Assembly: GCF_002878395.1 (NCBI RefSeq) | Contig: NW_025857693.1 | Coordinates: 163,509 to 227,508, forward strand | From: Capsicum annuum | Lineage: Eukaryota > Streptophyta > Magnoliopsida > Solanales > Solanaceae | Length of the DNA stretch: 64,000 nt | Reading direction: 5' to 3' | Shown here: one piece after another, positions 35,061-45,815 of the stretch | Layout of the letters: every line of letters starts with the position of its first letter | How positions within the stretch are numbered: position 1 is the first letter of the stretch | Made by a program: the position numbers and the translations under genes | The notes under the pieces: model-generated | What the model was told of the DNA's origin: nothing | Seen by the model: only the letters and a program-made list of their open reading frames with translations | Database searches by the model: none

Positions 35061-35500
35061 AGATTAAGGATTTGTTGACTTCAGCTCCTATCTCGACTTT
35101 ACCAAAGGAGGGCGTAGGTTTCACCATGTTTTGTGATTCTTCGAATGTTGGTTTGGGTGTTGTATTAATATAGGAGGGTAAGGTGATTTCATATGCTTCT
35201 CTTCAGTTGAAGCCACATAAGAGGAATTACCCTACCCATCATTGAGAGTTGTACATGGTTATGTTTGCTTTGAAGTGTTGAGGCACTATTGGTACAGAGT
35301 TTGATGTGAGATTTTTTCGGATCGTCATAACCTTCAGTGCTTCCTCGCCCAGAAGATCTTAATATGAGGCAGAGTCATTGCCTTGAGTTGCTTAAGAATT
35401 ATGACTAGACTATTCTCTATCATTTAGGCAAGGTTAATGTGGTTGCAGATGCCTTGAGCCGAAAGTTGACTAAAATAGGTAGCTTGGTACATTTTTGACC
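35061..35500 (+). pseudogene. Outer Gypsy RNase H, broken
   Basis: KIKDLLTSAPISTLPKEGVGF leads into MFCDSSNVGLGVVLI with the first aspartate. A stop replaces the next glutamine, and GKVISYASLQLKPHKRNYPTHH follows. FSDRHNLQCFL stands for the TDHKSL block, and KVNVVADALSRKL with the last aspartate ends the domain at about 35475. Frameshifts separate the pieces. Confidence 0.7.
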
Positions 35501-35619
35501 TAGGAGATGCCTTTGGCCTTAGAAGTTCAGTATTTAGCTACCCAGATGGTTAGTCTTGATATTTCGACAGTTGGGTGCATTTTGGCCTTTATGAGGGTTG
35601 AACTTCTTTGATGGAGTAG

Positions 35620-37045
35620 ATTCAAGCTCATTAACTTGATAATGTAGGATTGAGTTTGATTTGAGATGAGGTGTTTAGTGGTAAGGCTAAGGAAGCTTCA
35701 CTTGATTCTGGTGGAGTTTTAAGGATTAGAGGCCAAGTTTGTTGGCTGAAAGTAGGTGATTGGATCAGATTGATATTGGAGAAGGCTCATTGTTCCAAGT
35801 ATTTTATCGATCCTAGGCTGACTAAGACGTAATGTGATTTTAGGTAACATTACAAGTGAGGTGGTATGAGGAAAGATAAAGAATATTTTATAGCTCATTG
35901 CCTTTGTTTCCATCAGGTGAAGGCCGAGCATTTGAGGCCAGGTGGATTAATTTAGTGGTTACCCATTCCCAAGTAAAAATGGGAATAGATCACTATGGAT
36001 TTCATGACCAAGTTGCCTCACACTTCATATGGATATAATAGTGTTTGGGTCATCATAGATTGATTGACAAAGTTTGCGCATTTTTTTCAATGCAGGACTC
36101 CTGTGAGAGGCTGACCTTTATTTATATTCGCGAGATTATATGACTTCATGGTGTGTCGGAGTCTATCATATTAGATAGAGACTCGGTGTTTTCTAATCAG
36201 TTTTGGAAGACTTTTAAAGATGATTTGGGTACTCGGGTTTATCTTAGCACAGTATTTCACCCCAGACTGATGGTCAGTCCAAATGAACTATCCAGGTTTT
36301 AAAGGATATGCTCTACGTGTGTATGATGGATTTTGGTTGCTAGTGGAGCAGCATTTGGCTTTAGCAGAGTTTACATACAATAACATCTATCATTTCAGTG
36401 TCGATATGGCTCTTTTAAGGCATTGTATGGTAGGCATTACCGTTCACCAGTAGGTTGGTTTGATATTTCTGAGGTTAGACCTCGAGGTACCAACTTTCTT
36501 CATGAGTTCTTGGATAGAGTCCGGATCATTCAGGATAGACATTGAGTGGCTTGGAGTAGGCAGAAGTGTTATGCGGATCATAGTCTTTATGCCTTGATTT
36601 TTGGTGTTGGTGATTATGTTTTTCTTTGAGTTTCACCCATAAAGGGTGTGATGAGGTTTGTGAAGAGGGGCAAGCATAGCCCTATAAATGTTGGTCCATT
36701 TGAGATTCTTTGGACCGCAGCTGATGTGGCTTATGAGTTGTCTTTGCCCCTAGATTGATCAGTTGTTCATCAAATTTTTCATGTTTCTATGCTTCGCCAC
36801 TACTTTTTGGATGAGTCTTATGTCATTCATTGGGAGTTGGTTCAGTTAGATAAGCGGTTGTCTTTTGTTGAGAAGCTGGTCTTTATTTAGCTATGGATGT
36901 TATACAGTTGCGTTCTAGAGCTATCTATGTAGTTAAGTTTTAGTGGCGACATCGACCTGTAGATAAGGCTACTTGGGAGGTCGAGTCTAACATGCATAGT
37001 TCTTATCCACAGCTCTTTGTTGATTCAGGTATTTCTTTTCCTTAG
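35620..37045 (+). pseudogene. Outer Gypsy integrase and chromodomain-like tail, broken
   Basis: Zinc-binding remnants lie at about 35780-35930 (ILEKAHCSKYFIDPRLTKT...FHQVKAEHLRPGG). The core lies from about 35990: ITMDFMTKLPHTSYGYNSVWVIID, a stop, LTKFAHFF. AEFTYNNIYHFS at about 36365 is the usual end of the core. The C-terminus at about 36920-37040 reads SRAIYVVKF, a stop, WRHRPVDKATWEVESNMHSS, the chromodomain-like tail shared with the other two Gypsy elements. Stops and shifts are frequent. Confidence 0.75.
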
Positions 37046-37124
37046 TTCGAGGATAGGCTAGATTTTTAGTGGCGGATGATGTTTAGTTCAAGAATGGGCT
37101 AGATTTTTAGTGGCGGATGATGTA
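37043..37124 (+). repeat. 41-bp tandem duplication across the polypurine site and LTR start
   Basis: Two near-identical units, 37043-37083 and 37084-37124, each read TAGTTC, then GGCTAGATTTTTAGTGGCGG and ATGATGT. Each includes the AGTGGCGGATGA primer tract and the first TGT of the LTR. Confidence 0.75.
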
Positions 37125-39930
37125 ACGACCTAAAATTTTGATAAAATATGTGAAACATTTATTTTTGTATGATTTGACTATTTTACCCCTCACCATGGTT
37201 ACATTATGGTATTTTTGGGGTGTGGGGTTGGTTGACACGATTCCCTTTTGGTTCCTTTTATGTGATATTGTGGTTTTTGGATGCTTCGAGTGTCTTATTA
37301 TGGACTTCAATGGTTATCTTCTGATTCGTGTAATGTAGGGTTAAACAAAATATGCCAGCACAATCAAAATGTTAATTTTAAGGTGGTAATGGGTTTGGTG
37401 TAATTTTAGGATTTTAAATCTTATTTCGATCTTCGCTTTGGAAAATTGTGATTTTGGATTTTGAGGATCAACGTTGTGAAAATGATGTATTTTTAAAAAT
37501 TTAAGATTGACATTGAATCTGAAGCATCATATTTAGTGTGGTTACATAATTAGTTAAATTAATCCCGAGGCCCTGGCAAAAACTTAGAAGAATTTCCAAG
37601 TTTTAGTTTGTTTCTGGTGCAGGTGCGATAGCATCACTTAAGTGGCAATCGCTCAAGTGTGACAAAAAGGGTAGTGCGATCGTACTAAGTGGTTGGCAAT
37701 TTCCACGCCTGCTCCTACTATCCGGGTGTGAGATTGCAGCATCTGATTACCTGAAAGAGGTATAAATAGACCCCTTAGGTCACGAATTAGATCGTTACTC
37801 ACCTTGCCTCTTAAGAGCTAAACCCTAAAATAGTTTGAGAGTTTAAAAGTGAAGCTTGTGGGTGCTTGGGGAGGTAGATTAACATCCATTTCATGATTCT
37901 CTTACGGATTTAAGGTTAGAATTCACCCTTTTCTTAGTGAATGTCTAGATTAATTGCTCAAAAATACAAAACCTTAGGACTTGATTTTAAACCCCAATTT
38001 CATTCTTTTTCACTTTAATAATATTTTTAATCCTATAATTACTTTTTTTCCTCGACTTTATCTTTAAAACAACCTCGATTCTAGATTTTAAAGGGATTTC
38101 AAAGGTTTTACTTGGTAAAGTATTAAAATGGTGTTTTTTATTTGAACCTCATTTTTAACTCGATTTGACTTGGGTTTTCAGGTGTAGGTTCCTAAAGGTA
38201 TGGGAACATGCTTTTCAAATAAAGTAATAATTTTGCCCTTCTTTTTTGAAAATTCGTTTTGAGGGTCCATTTTGACCGCGAACTAATAATAGGCAATATG
38301 GGTATAGTTGACTTTGTTTTGATAAGTAGATTCTATATTTCTTATTTTTAGTTGATTTTGAGGTTGTTGTGAGAAGTAAGGTCATGGGTTGAAGTGTTGA
38401 TCAGTTTTTGACCTTGAGGTAGGTTATGGCTTAACTCTTTTAAACTACACTAAGTAGTTAATTTGTATACAAAATGTATGTTAATGGGATGGGAACTAAT
38501 CATTAAATTGTCTATATTAATGTGTTGTGCCCTTGTGAGGGCCTATATATGATATAATTTGTTGGTTTTAAGATATTATGTGATATGTGTGACCGTGTGG
38601 GTCCTATGTAATGTGGATAGCCTAAAATACATCTGAATAATTGCATTGTATTATTGAAATGACTACTGTGGTACCATTGGTGTATTATGCTATATTTATA
38701 CTTTATTGGCATATAAATCATGTGAAATTTCATGGATGAGGGAAATAATGATGAATGTTGGCTCATGTGGTTGTGAAATATATCATTGTGGATGGTTTTA
38801 GAAATATATCATTGTGGTTGATTGTGTAAATACTAATTGATATTGGTTGTGAGCATTACATCCTCATATCATACTAACTCATAAAATATTAGTACCATTG
38901 TGGAAACATCTGATAAATAATGGAAACACCTTTTTAAAACCCTTTTTGAGGGATGTGCCAAGAAGGAGATATTGTGACATTTTACAAAACCCTCCTATAG
39001 GGATGTACTAGGAAGGAGATATGATATATGGATTGTATATGGGTTGATGAAACCCTCATGGGTCCCATGTAGGGAGGCTTGCCTCCGTGGGTGTATATGG
39101 AGGTTGTGCAACAACCTCATGCATCCTCATCTTAATCATCATCATTATCATTCTTATTGTGCTTACTTCGTTATGGTTGTGATGTGATTGTACTTCTACT
39201 TTGACTTATTCCCTATCTAATTGTTCAATCTTCTTTACACTTGTACTCGATGATCTTGTATGTATATCGTCTTTGTCCTACTTGTATGTGGCATATTGTA
39301 TACTTGTGGTCTTTTCTGTGTTTGTTACAATATATGTGATATATTAGGACTGTTAGTGCAAGTGGTGTAGGCTATTGTTGTGGGATAGTTTCCGATTGCA
39401 GGTGACGTGCCCTTAGTATGTCTTTTGTATGTCTTATTTTCTACTTTGCGTGGTCGGCCTATCATACCTACTGAGTATAAGTGGACCTACTCACTCTTAC
39501 TGCACCCTTCTAGTGTGAATTCAGGTTCGAGTGCATCCCACCTTGCTTGATTCGGGAGATTGTTGGAGTTTTCAAGGTAGTTATTGACCTTCAGGCGTCT
39601 AGATATCTTTTACTATCTTTCTCTGTCATTAAACTATGTCTTTACTAGTTCTTAGAGACAGAGTTGTATCTATTGGATTTTTTATGTATTTCTTTTGGAT
39701 TCAAGTTGTACTTATACTGTTAACATCAGGTTTTGGGAGTTATCGTTGCATTTTGGTTTACGTTTCTTTCTATATTTGTTATACTTATATGGTTCAGCTT
39801 CATTCTAGAAGTTTTACTTTGGGGGGTATTTTTGTTTTTTCCCCTTTGTGTATCAATTTGGGTGATCGGCTAACTCGTTAAGGTTCATCGCGCCGAGTGC
39901 CATCATGACTCTTAAGTTTAGGTTGTGACA
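37121..39930 (+). mobile_element. 3' LTR of the outer Gypsy element (2.8 kb)
   Basis: The LTR starts TGTAACGACC after the purine-rich site and ends GGTTGTGACA. It aligns with 20310-22925. A TATA box (37761-37768) lies in the same context as in the 5' LTR. The GCGGTCGCACC-type word of the 5' LTR is here GGTGCGATAGCATCA, clearly decayed. The Athila/Tat-type gag tail resumes at 39931. Confidence 0.85.
37761..37768 (+). promoter_or_regulatory. TATA box in the Gypsy 3' LTR
   Basis: TATAAATA within GAGGTATAAATAGACCCCTT, identical to the 5' LTR copy. It could drive readthrough transcription into the Athila/Tat-type remnant. Confidence 0.55.
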
Positions 39931-40903
39931 AGCCATCCCCACTCAGAGTGGTAAGGCTACTATTAAAATACCTATGCCTATGGTTTATGAGATAAGGAAT
40001 GATGTTGTCGATATCGATGATGCGCTTGAAGCAGAAACTGAAGAGTCGGTGACTAAGGGTGAGATGTCATAAAAATCAATGAGTGTAGAGAAATGAGTTG
40101 AGAAGGATAAAGAAAGGGTTAAGGATGTAGAGCCAGCTTCAAATCCCACTCCCCAAACTCCTCCACCTTTTCCCCAAAGATTGAAGTAGAAAGCCAACGA
40201 AGAGAAGTATAAAATGTTTATTTCTATACTGAAGGAGTTGACTGTGAACATCCCTCTTCTTGAAGCTCTAGAACAGATGCCTAGCTATGCAAAATTTATG
40301 AAGGATTTGGTGACAAAGAAGAGAACTTTAAGTTATGAGGATGTGGGTGGCTTCCACCATTATAGTGTGATTATATCTCAATCTCTTGTGCAAAAGAAAG
40401 GTGATCCAGGTGCCTTCATAATTACTTGTATGAGTAGGTCATCTCGTTTTGCCAAGGCTTTGTATGACTTGGATGTAAATATTAGCTTGATTCCACTGGA
40501 AGTGTTCAAACAACGAGGCTTGAAACCTCCCGAACCAATGATGATGTGGTTATTGATGGTAGATCGTATAGTGAAAAAGCCCCTAGGCATATTATTTAAT
40601 GTTTTGGTCTAGGTGGACAGCTTAATCTTTTTGTCCGACTTTGTTGTCTTGGATTGTGAGATTGATTTTGAAATGCCCATAATTTTGGGAAGACTATTTT
40701 TAGCCATGGGTAGAGCATTGGTGGATATGGAAAAAGGTGAAATTAACTTCAGGCTGAATAATAAGAAAGTCATATTCAATATTTGCAGAACTATGAAGCA
40801 CCCATCAAATATGAGGGTGGTTTTGGTAATAAATAGTGTTGAAGATCCCGGAGGCAAACGAAGTTTGAATAATCAAGGTCCCCATATTATGCCGCAAAGT
40901 TAA
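39931..40903 (+). pseudogene. Athila/Tat-type gag C-terminus and protease
   Basis: The frame starts AIPTQSGKATIKIPMPM, a degraded form of the AITTRSGK landmark of Athila/Tat gag. It continues through a charged spacer with stops, then PTPPPFPQRLK. The frame 40214-40612 contains LKELTVNIPLLEALEQMPSY, FMKDLVTKKR and the protease region GAFIITCMSRSSRFAKALYDLDVN. The usual active-site context LCDLGAS is LYDLDVN here, with glycine changed. The next frame 40613-40903 gives FVVLDCEIDFEMPIILGRLF and ATGRALVD-like sequence. Pol after the protease is missing. Confidence 0.7.
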
Positions 40904-42631
40904 ATCAAGCGCTGCTTTGGAGGCAACCCAAGGTATTTTGTTATTTCTACATTTGTGATGATTCATGTTAATGTGATTAACATTATATCTACATACCTAA
41001 GGTTCCATAGGTATGTTCCTAACTCTCTTACTTTATGGTGGCCTAAGTCATTGGAATAATGTATGTTTATTTGATAGAGGTAGGGCTACTTATAGGTCTA
41101 GATGTCCTCTTAGGGTTTTTGTGTCGTGTCTCTTTTTCCCAGAGTGTGTTTCTTAGTAGAGCCGGCATGTTTAGGAAATTATTTGTGTTGTTATATGTGT
41201 TATGTGTTGTTTTTGTTTAATTAGAAGAAAAATAAGGAACCTAAGTGTAGTTGACCTATTCCATTTTGCGGTTTTAAGTATTTGAAAAATGATACCCCTC
41301 CTAAATTTTATGAACTGTGTGATATAAATATATGTGTGACCATGGTTTGAATCTTTTTATGGCATTAGTATTAGCAGCAATATAATCAAAGTTTTGCATT
41401 GTATGAGCCGTATAGGACTTAGTTAGTGATATAACCCTATGCCATGTATGTGTCAGGCATTTACCTAGTTTTCGTTGTGCATTAAATCCAGAACTTTTCC
41501 GGTTAGTCTAACCTAGGTTGTAGGATAGTTGGTTAAGACATGATCATATGCCGTTTTTGAATTAGTTCACTCTTAGCCTAAAAGACTTTCCAAATAAGAA
41601 TAAGTATCCCTTGATCCTTGATTCGAGCCTAAATTGACCTATTTTCTTATTTTTACCTTGTCATATTCTCATTTAATTACAATGAACCAATTTTTGCCTT
41701 GGTCCCTCCTTGGACATGTGTACCTCAACTCAGGCAAATCTCCTAAATTAATGGGGGATATCATAGGGGTGCATAGTTGAAAATGGGTATGAAGAAGAGT
41801 ATGAATATAAGAAAAGAAAGTAGGGATAAGTGTGATGGAAAATTGAAAAAAAGAAAGAAAATGGGAAAATGGAAAAGAAAAGAAAAGAGAAGTGAACAAA
41901 TTAAGAGACTGAAGAAACCACACGCAATCTGAATAAGCAATAAAGGAGAAAATGGAGAAATAAAAGAAGGTTGGTTAAGTAAATGAACCAATAATGTAAG
42001 TGTAGTGTCAAGGAAGGTGAGCCACTATACTCCAAATGTACCATAGTTGTCCCTAAGCTTACATTACAAGCCTAAAAAGTCCTATAGTGATCCTAGTCCA
42101 ACTGTTCGAAAAACTAAGGTATAAAAAATAAGGGCAAGCCTATGGTATTTTATGCACATTGTTGGAACTTCTTTTATGAGCGACTGTCTTGATATCGTCT
42201 TCGCATTAATATGCATTGTTACACTGTGAGAGTTGGGACTTCTTTGCTATGAGGGTACATGGGTTGTATTATTAACTACTTATCTATTCGGATTGTGTAA
42301 ATTGCATATACGCTTGGTTGCTTGTTGCTAATGTAACTCCATTACTTGATTCCTTTGTGTCATACTTTTATGTTACATGGATCCACACATTGGTTTTGAA
42401 AGGTGTAAATAGGAAGGGGTAAGGATTTTTTAGCTAAATGAGTTGACTGTTGTTGGTGCCTTAGGTTTCTTTTAGTTAAGAATTGTCTTTTCTATGTTAT
42501 GTGTTAGTTTCCTGAGGAAACGCAAAGATTATAAGTTGAGGGTTCTGAAGTTCCATGGCTTCATGGTACTTTTGATGCTTAAAACAAGGAAATTATGCAA
42601 GTACTTAGGTATTTTTGTTAGACGTGATATG
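40904..42631 (+). other. Athila/Tat-type 3' non-coding region
   Basis: This 1.7-kb stretch has no plausible gene. Near its start, GCTTTGGAGGCAACCCAAGG (40913-40932) can fold into a short stem-loop and matches a block commonly seen downstream of pol in this group. A strongly purine-rich run (41770-41970) lies in the middle. The frames on the minus strand at 41669-41991 are only the complement of this run. The stretch ends at the inverted solo LTR. Confidence 0.5.
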
Positions 42632-42636
42632 CTTCT

Positions 42637-44560
42637 TGATAACGTCCAAAATACACCTCCATTTGAAGGATAAAGCCATTATTGTCAAATATAGTAACCC
42701 AACTAGGTTGGGTTTGAATCCCACAGGAAATACGTCAGAAATCTATCGCGAATTTTTTACAATTACCAGGCAGTGCAAGAAAGTAAATGGGGGGGATTTG
42801 TTAAAATTAAAAAAATGAAAAGAATTTTTTGTTTTTGTTCGTAAACAATAGAAGACGAACACTAGGCTTATGTTCCCCTTGGATTCTCAACTCCATAAAT
42901 TTCTCGCAATCAACCTAACTATTCTATTGTTCTGCATGCAAAGCCTACAAGATAAGTCTTATCAACTATCGGGTAAGCTAGAAGATAAATTTCACCTTTT
43001 ACTTGGTTATCGTCTTGGGTTGTTGCCTTGTTGCCTTTTGCTACGGCCTCAGTAACACTCGTTAGGGTAGGATCAAGTGATAAGATAAGATGCTTGGTTA
43101 TCACATCCCAAATTACTGTCTTCGCTTTTTTTCTGAATTGCAAGCTCCTTGGTTATTGAATGGATGCGAATATAGGCTATCTCAAGTATCTACCGCTACT
43201 CGAGATTAATTATCGTGAAGAATATTAAGATACATGCAACCTTAGAATAGATGAATATCACACTTGTTTTACGTAGCTAATCTGTCAGGGTTCTCACAAC
43301 CCTAGCTAAGGAAATTAGCTGCTCATATTTATGAGATAAATCATGAAATCCACAGACAAAATTACAAAATCAATATCTAAATAATGAGGAATAAATCTCT
43401 AAGTCTTAAATTGAATTATAAACTAAAAACAAACCAAGAATAATAATCAATACATTGAATTTCAAAATTGGTAAATATTTTATTGAATAGATGATGAATA
43501 AATAAAACAAAGCCTAAAGGGTATTTATAGATTACAAAAAACAAATCCTGATTAAAGTAGGAAAACCCTAGAAATCAACTCCTAATAAATAGGAAAACAC
43601 TATAAATCCAATCCTAAATAAAATAGAACATAATTACTCATACATAATAGGAGTGTAATTAGGATATATGGAAACTCCGGGAAACAAATCCGAACTAAAA
43701 TGGGATAGGACACTTAAGTCGGCACAAGGTACGACTCGGGTCCATGACTCGTATAGTCTGCTTACGAGTCGTAGGACCCAGTCGTATGTATTTTGGTAGC
43801 TCATCTCCCAAGGCTTCAATATTCTTATCTTCTTATGACTTATCCTCATGAGTCATACCTTAATTATATGACTCGGTACTTTACCCGTATCCACTTGGGA
43901 CTTCTTCCTTTCTTGTTCTCAGACACTGTTCTTCTTACGGTTGGATCATACAAGTCATAATCAGACTTTCGAATCATATTCTTCTGACACTTCAACTTTC
44001 TCAGAGATTTATGATGACTTTAGATGCATATTGGTATCACAAATAGCTTTAAGCTTATAGGCATGTGAAAACATCCCTTAACGATTAAGTTCTTGTGAAG
44101 AATCTAGCTATCGTCATCTTCAAATGCTCATATACTTTTGTGTACCTAGTGTTTTTTATCTCAGTACCCTTGAACAGATAGGCAATTAAATTAGATTTTC
44201 AACGATACCAATTTTCCTTAATCCGATATCGGGGTGAAAATTATGGCCAAAATACTAAAGCACTGCTGAAGCTGTGTCGAATTTGTCTAAGGTACGACTT
44301 GTAAGGTATGTCCAGGATACGACTCATACAGACTCCTTATGGTTCGTTAGGAGAAAGTCTTACCTTGGGTAGTAGAGGCTTAAAATAGGTTTTTAACTAC
44401 GATTCAAGCCACTTTTCATAGTTCCTCTTGCATTTAGCATCCAAAATCTAATTTCTTGTAAAATACTCCCAAAAACACATCAAATCTAACAACATAGGCT
44501 TAAGTACATGCATATTCACCTAGTTAAGCATCGTAAGTGCTATATTTCTATAGTACATCA
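42637..44560 (-). mobile_element. Inverted solo LTR, Athila/Tat-type
   Basis: The plus strand starts TGATAACGTCC and ends GTACATCA, so in its own orientation it runs TGATGTAC to GTTATCA. It matches the family of 583-1510, 18470-19590 and 44700-45812 in reverse orientation: 'aatacacctcc' near the left end, 'ggttgggtttgaatcccacagg', 'ccctagctaaggaaattagctg'. Flanks are CTTCT (42632-42636) and TTTCT (44561-44565), a 4 of 5 match. No internal region is attached, which fits a solo LTR left by recombination between two LTRs. It contains several TACGACTCGT-type words (43730-44350). Confidence 0.65.
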
Positions 44561-44565
44561 TTTCT

Positions 44566-45815
44566 ATATTTATTTTATTGGAAAATAAGGTTCGATTCAG
44601 AGAAGGAGAAAATAGAGATGAAAGAAAAGAGGAGGCTACCTACGGGTCATAGGTAGTACCTATGGGTCCGTAGGTTTGAAGACCTGAGGTTATGAAAGCT
44701 AAAATTCCTTTTAATTCCTACTAAGGACAACCTATGAGTTGTAGGGGGTAACTACGACCCCATAGGTACCCCTTATAGGTAGGGTTCTGAAGACCTAAAG
44801 GATACTTTGATCCCTACGAGCCCACCTATAGACCATAGGTACTACCTACAGACCATAAGTGGGGTCGTAGGTAGGTGCCGACTCTATTTTTTTACTTTAT
44901 TTTGGATAGGTTTTCTAGGTTTTATGATGTATCTATGAATACCCATGGGATTTTTTATTATTGGTTTACGCACTTTAAATACTGATTACATTGATTTGAG
45001 TTCCAAGATACACTTTTGATCTTGGATTTTAGGGTTTGATATAAAGTTGAGATTTTGATTTTCATTCGTATTATTTTTTAGATTATTCGTATGCTTTCAA
45101 TTATGAATTCTATATGTGCTCTTGCAATCATGATCAGCTAAACCCTATAACTAGGGTTGTGGGAAGCCTGATGGATTAACAAAATAGAGAAAGCGCAAAG
45201 TTATTCTAAATTGGTGTTCGCGCATGTTTTGTGGTTTTCTTAACTGTGATTGTTTTATTTACGATTGCAAACATTAGGAACCCTCTTGTATTTGATACTA
45301 ACTTAAGAAAAATGTAGAGATTCGGAAAAGAAGATCACAATAGTAATTTGAAGATACCAACCTTTATCTAATTAACTTGATACCGAGAGGAGATATTTAA
45401 TCTGGGATCCAGAACAAAGGGTAGTAATGCCATACTTTGAGACCGACAGAATATGAGTGAAATTTACCCAAATCAAGGTCGAGAAGCAGTTAAGTGATAC
45501 ATAGCTTGTTAGATTTTGCATGCAAGACACCGAGATAGTTTGATGAGCAAAATAAGTCTATGGAGTTAAGAAGTCGGGGGAAACCCAATCCTAGTGATAG
45601 TCTCATACTGATTACAATCCTACTTGCCAAGCATTGTCACTGTTACTATTGATTCTTCCCCACCATTAACTCTCTACACTTTTTAGCTACATCAGCAAGC
45701 TCATGACAAATTTTTGTCTTATTCCCTGTGGGTTCGACCCCAACCTTATTGGGTTCTATATTTGATAAGCACGGCGTTATACTTTTTAGGAGGTGTAATT
45801 TTGGCGACATCATCA
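44566..45815 (+). mobile_element. Athila/Tat-type 3' LTR (start uncertain)
   Basis: It aligns with 18470-19590 from about 44755 to its end at GGCGACATCA (45812) or CATCATCA (45815). Upstream, a purine-rich GATGAAAGAAAAGAGGAGG (about 44618) could be the polypurine tract, or could already lie in the LTR. Blocks of CCTATGGGTCCGTAGG and GGTCGTAGGTAGG make imperfect inverted repeats in its first 300 bp. Confidence 0.6.

Larger units (their letters stand above)
20310..39930 (+). mobile_element. Outer plus-strand Ty3/Gypsy element, interrupted by an inner one
   Basis: The 5' LTR (about 20310-22925, start truncated), primer site (22929) and gag (23134-24531) lie left of the inner element 24537-33856. 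Protease to chromodomain-like tail (33862-37045), the polypurine-like site and the 3' LTR (37121-39930) lie right of it. LTR ends are TGTAACGACC and GGTCATGACA/GGTTGTGACA. No target duplication is visible because the left LTR has lost its first part. Type and gene order match the minus-strand element at 5669-16848, so I place it in the same chromovirus-like group. Confidence 0.8.
18470..45815 (+). mobile_element. Decayed Athila/Tat-type Gypsy element hosting other insertions
   Basis: The components of one plus-strand element are spread over 27 kb. They are an LTR ending near 19590, a primer site (19593-19612), gag (19860-20305), the gag C-terminus and protease (39931-40903), a GGAGGCAACCC block (about 40921), a purine-rich tract (41770-41970), and a second LTR ending near 45815. 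Reverse transcriptase, RNase H and integrase are missing between protease and the GGAGGCAACCC block. The gap between 20310 and 39930 is filled by a later Gypsy insertion, and 42637-44560 by an inverted solo LTR. The LTR starts are not sharp, so outer limits are approximate. Confidence 0.65.
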
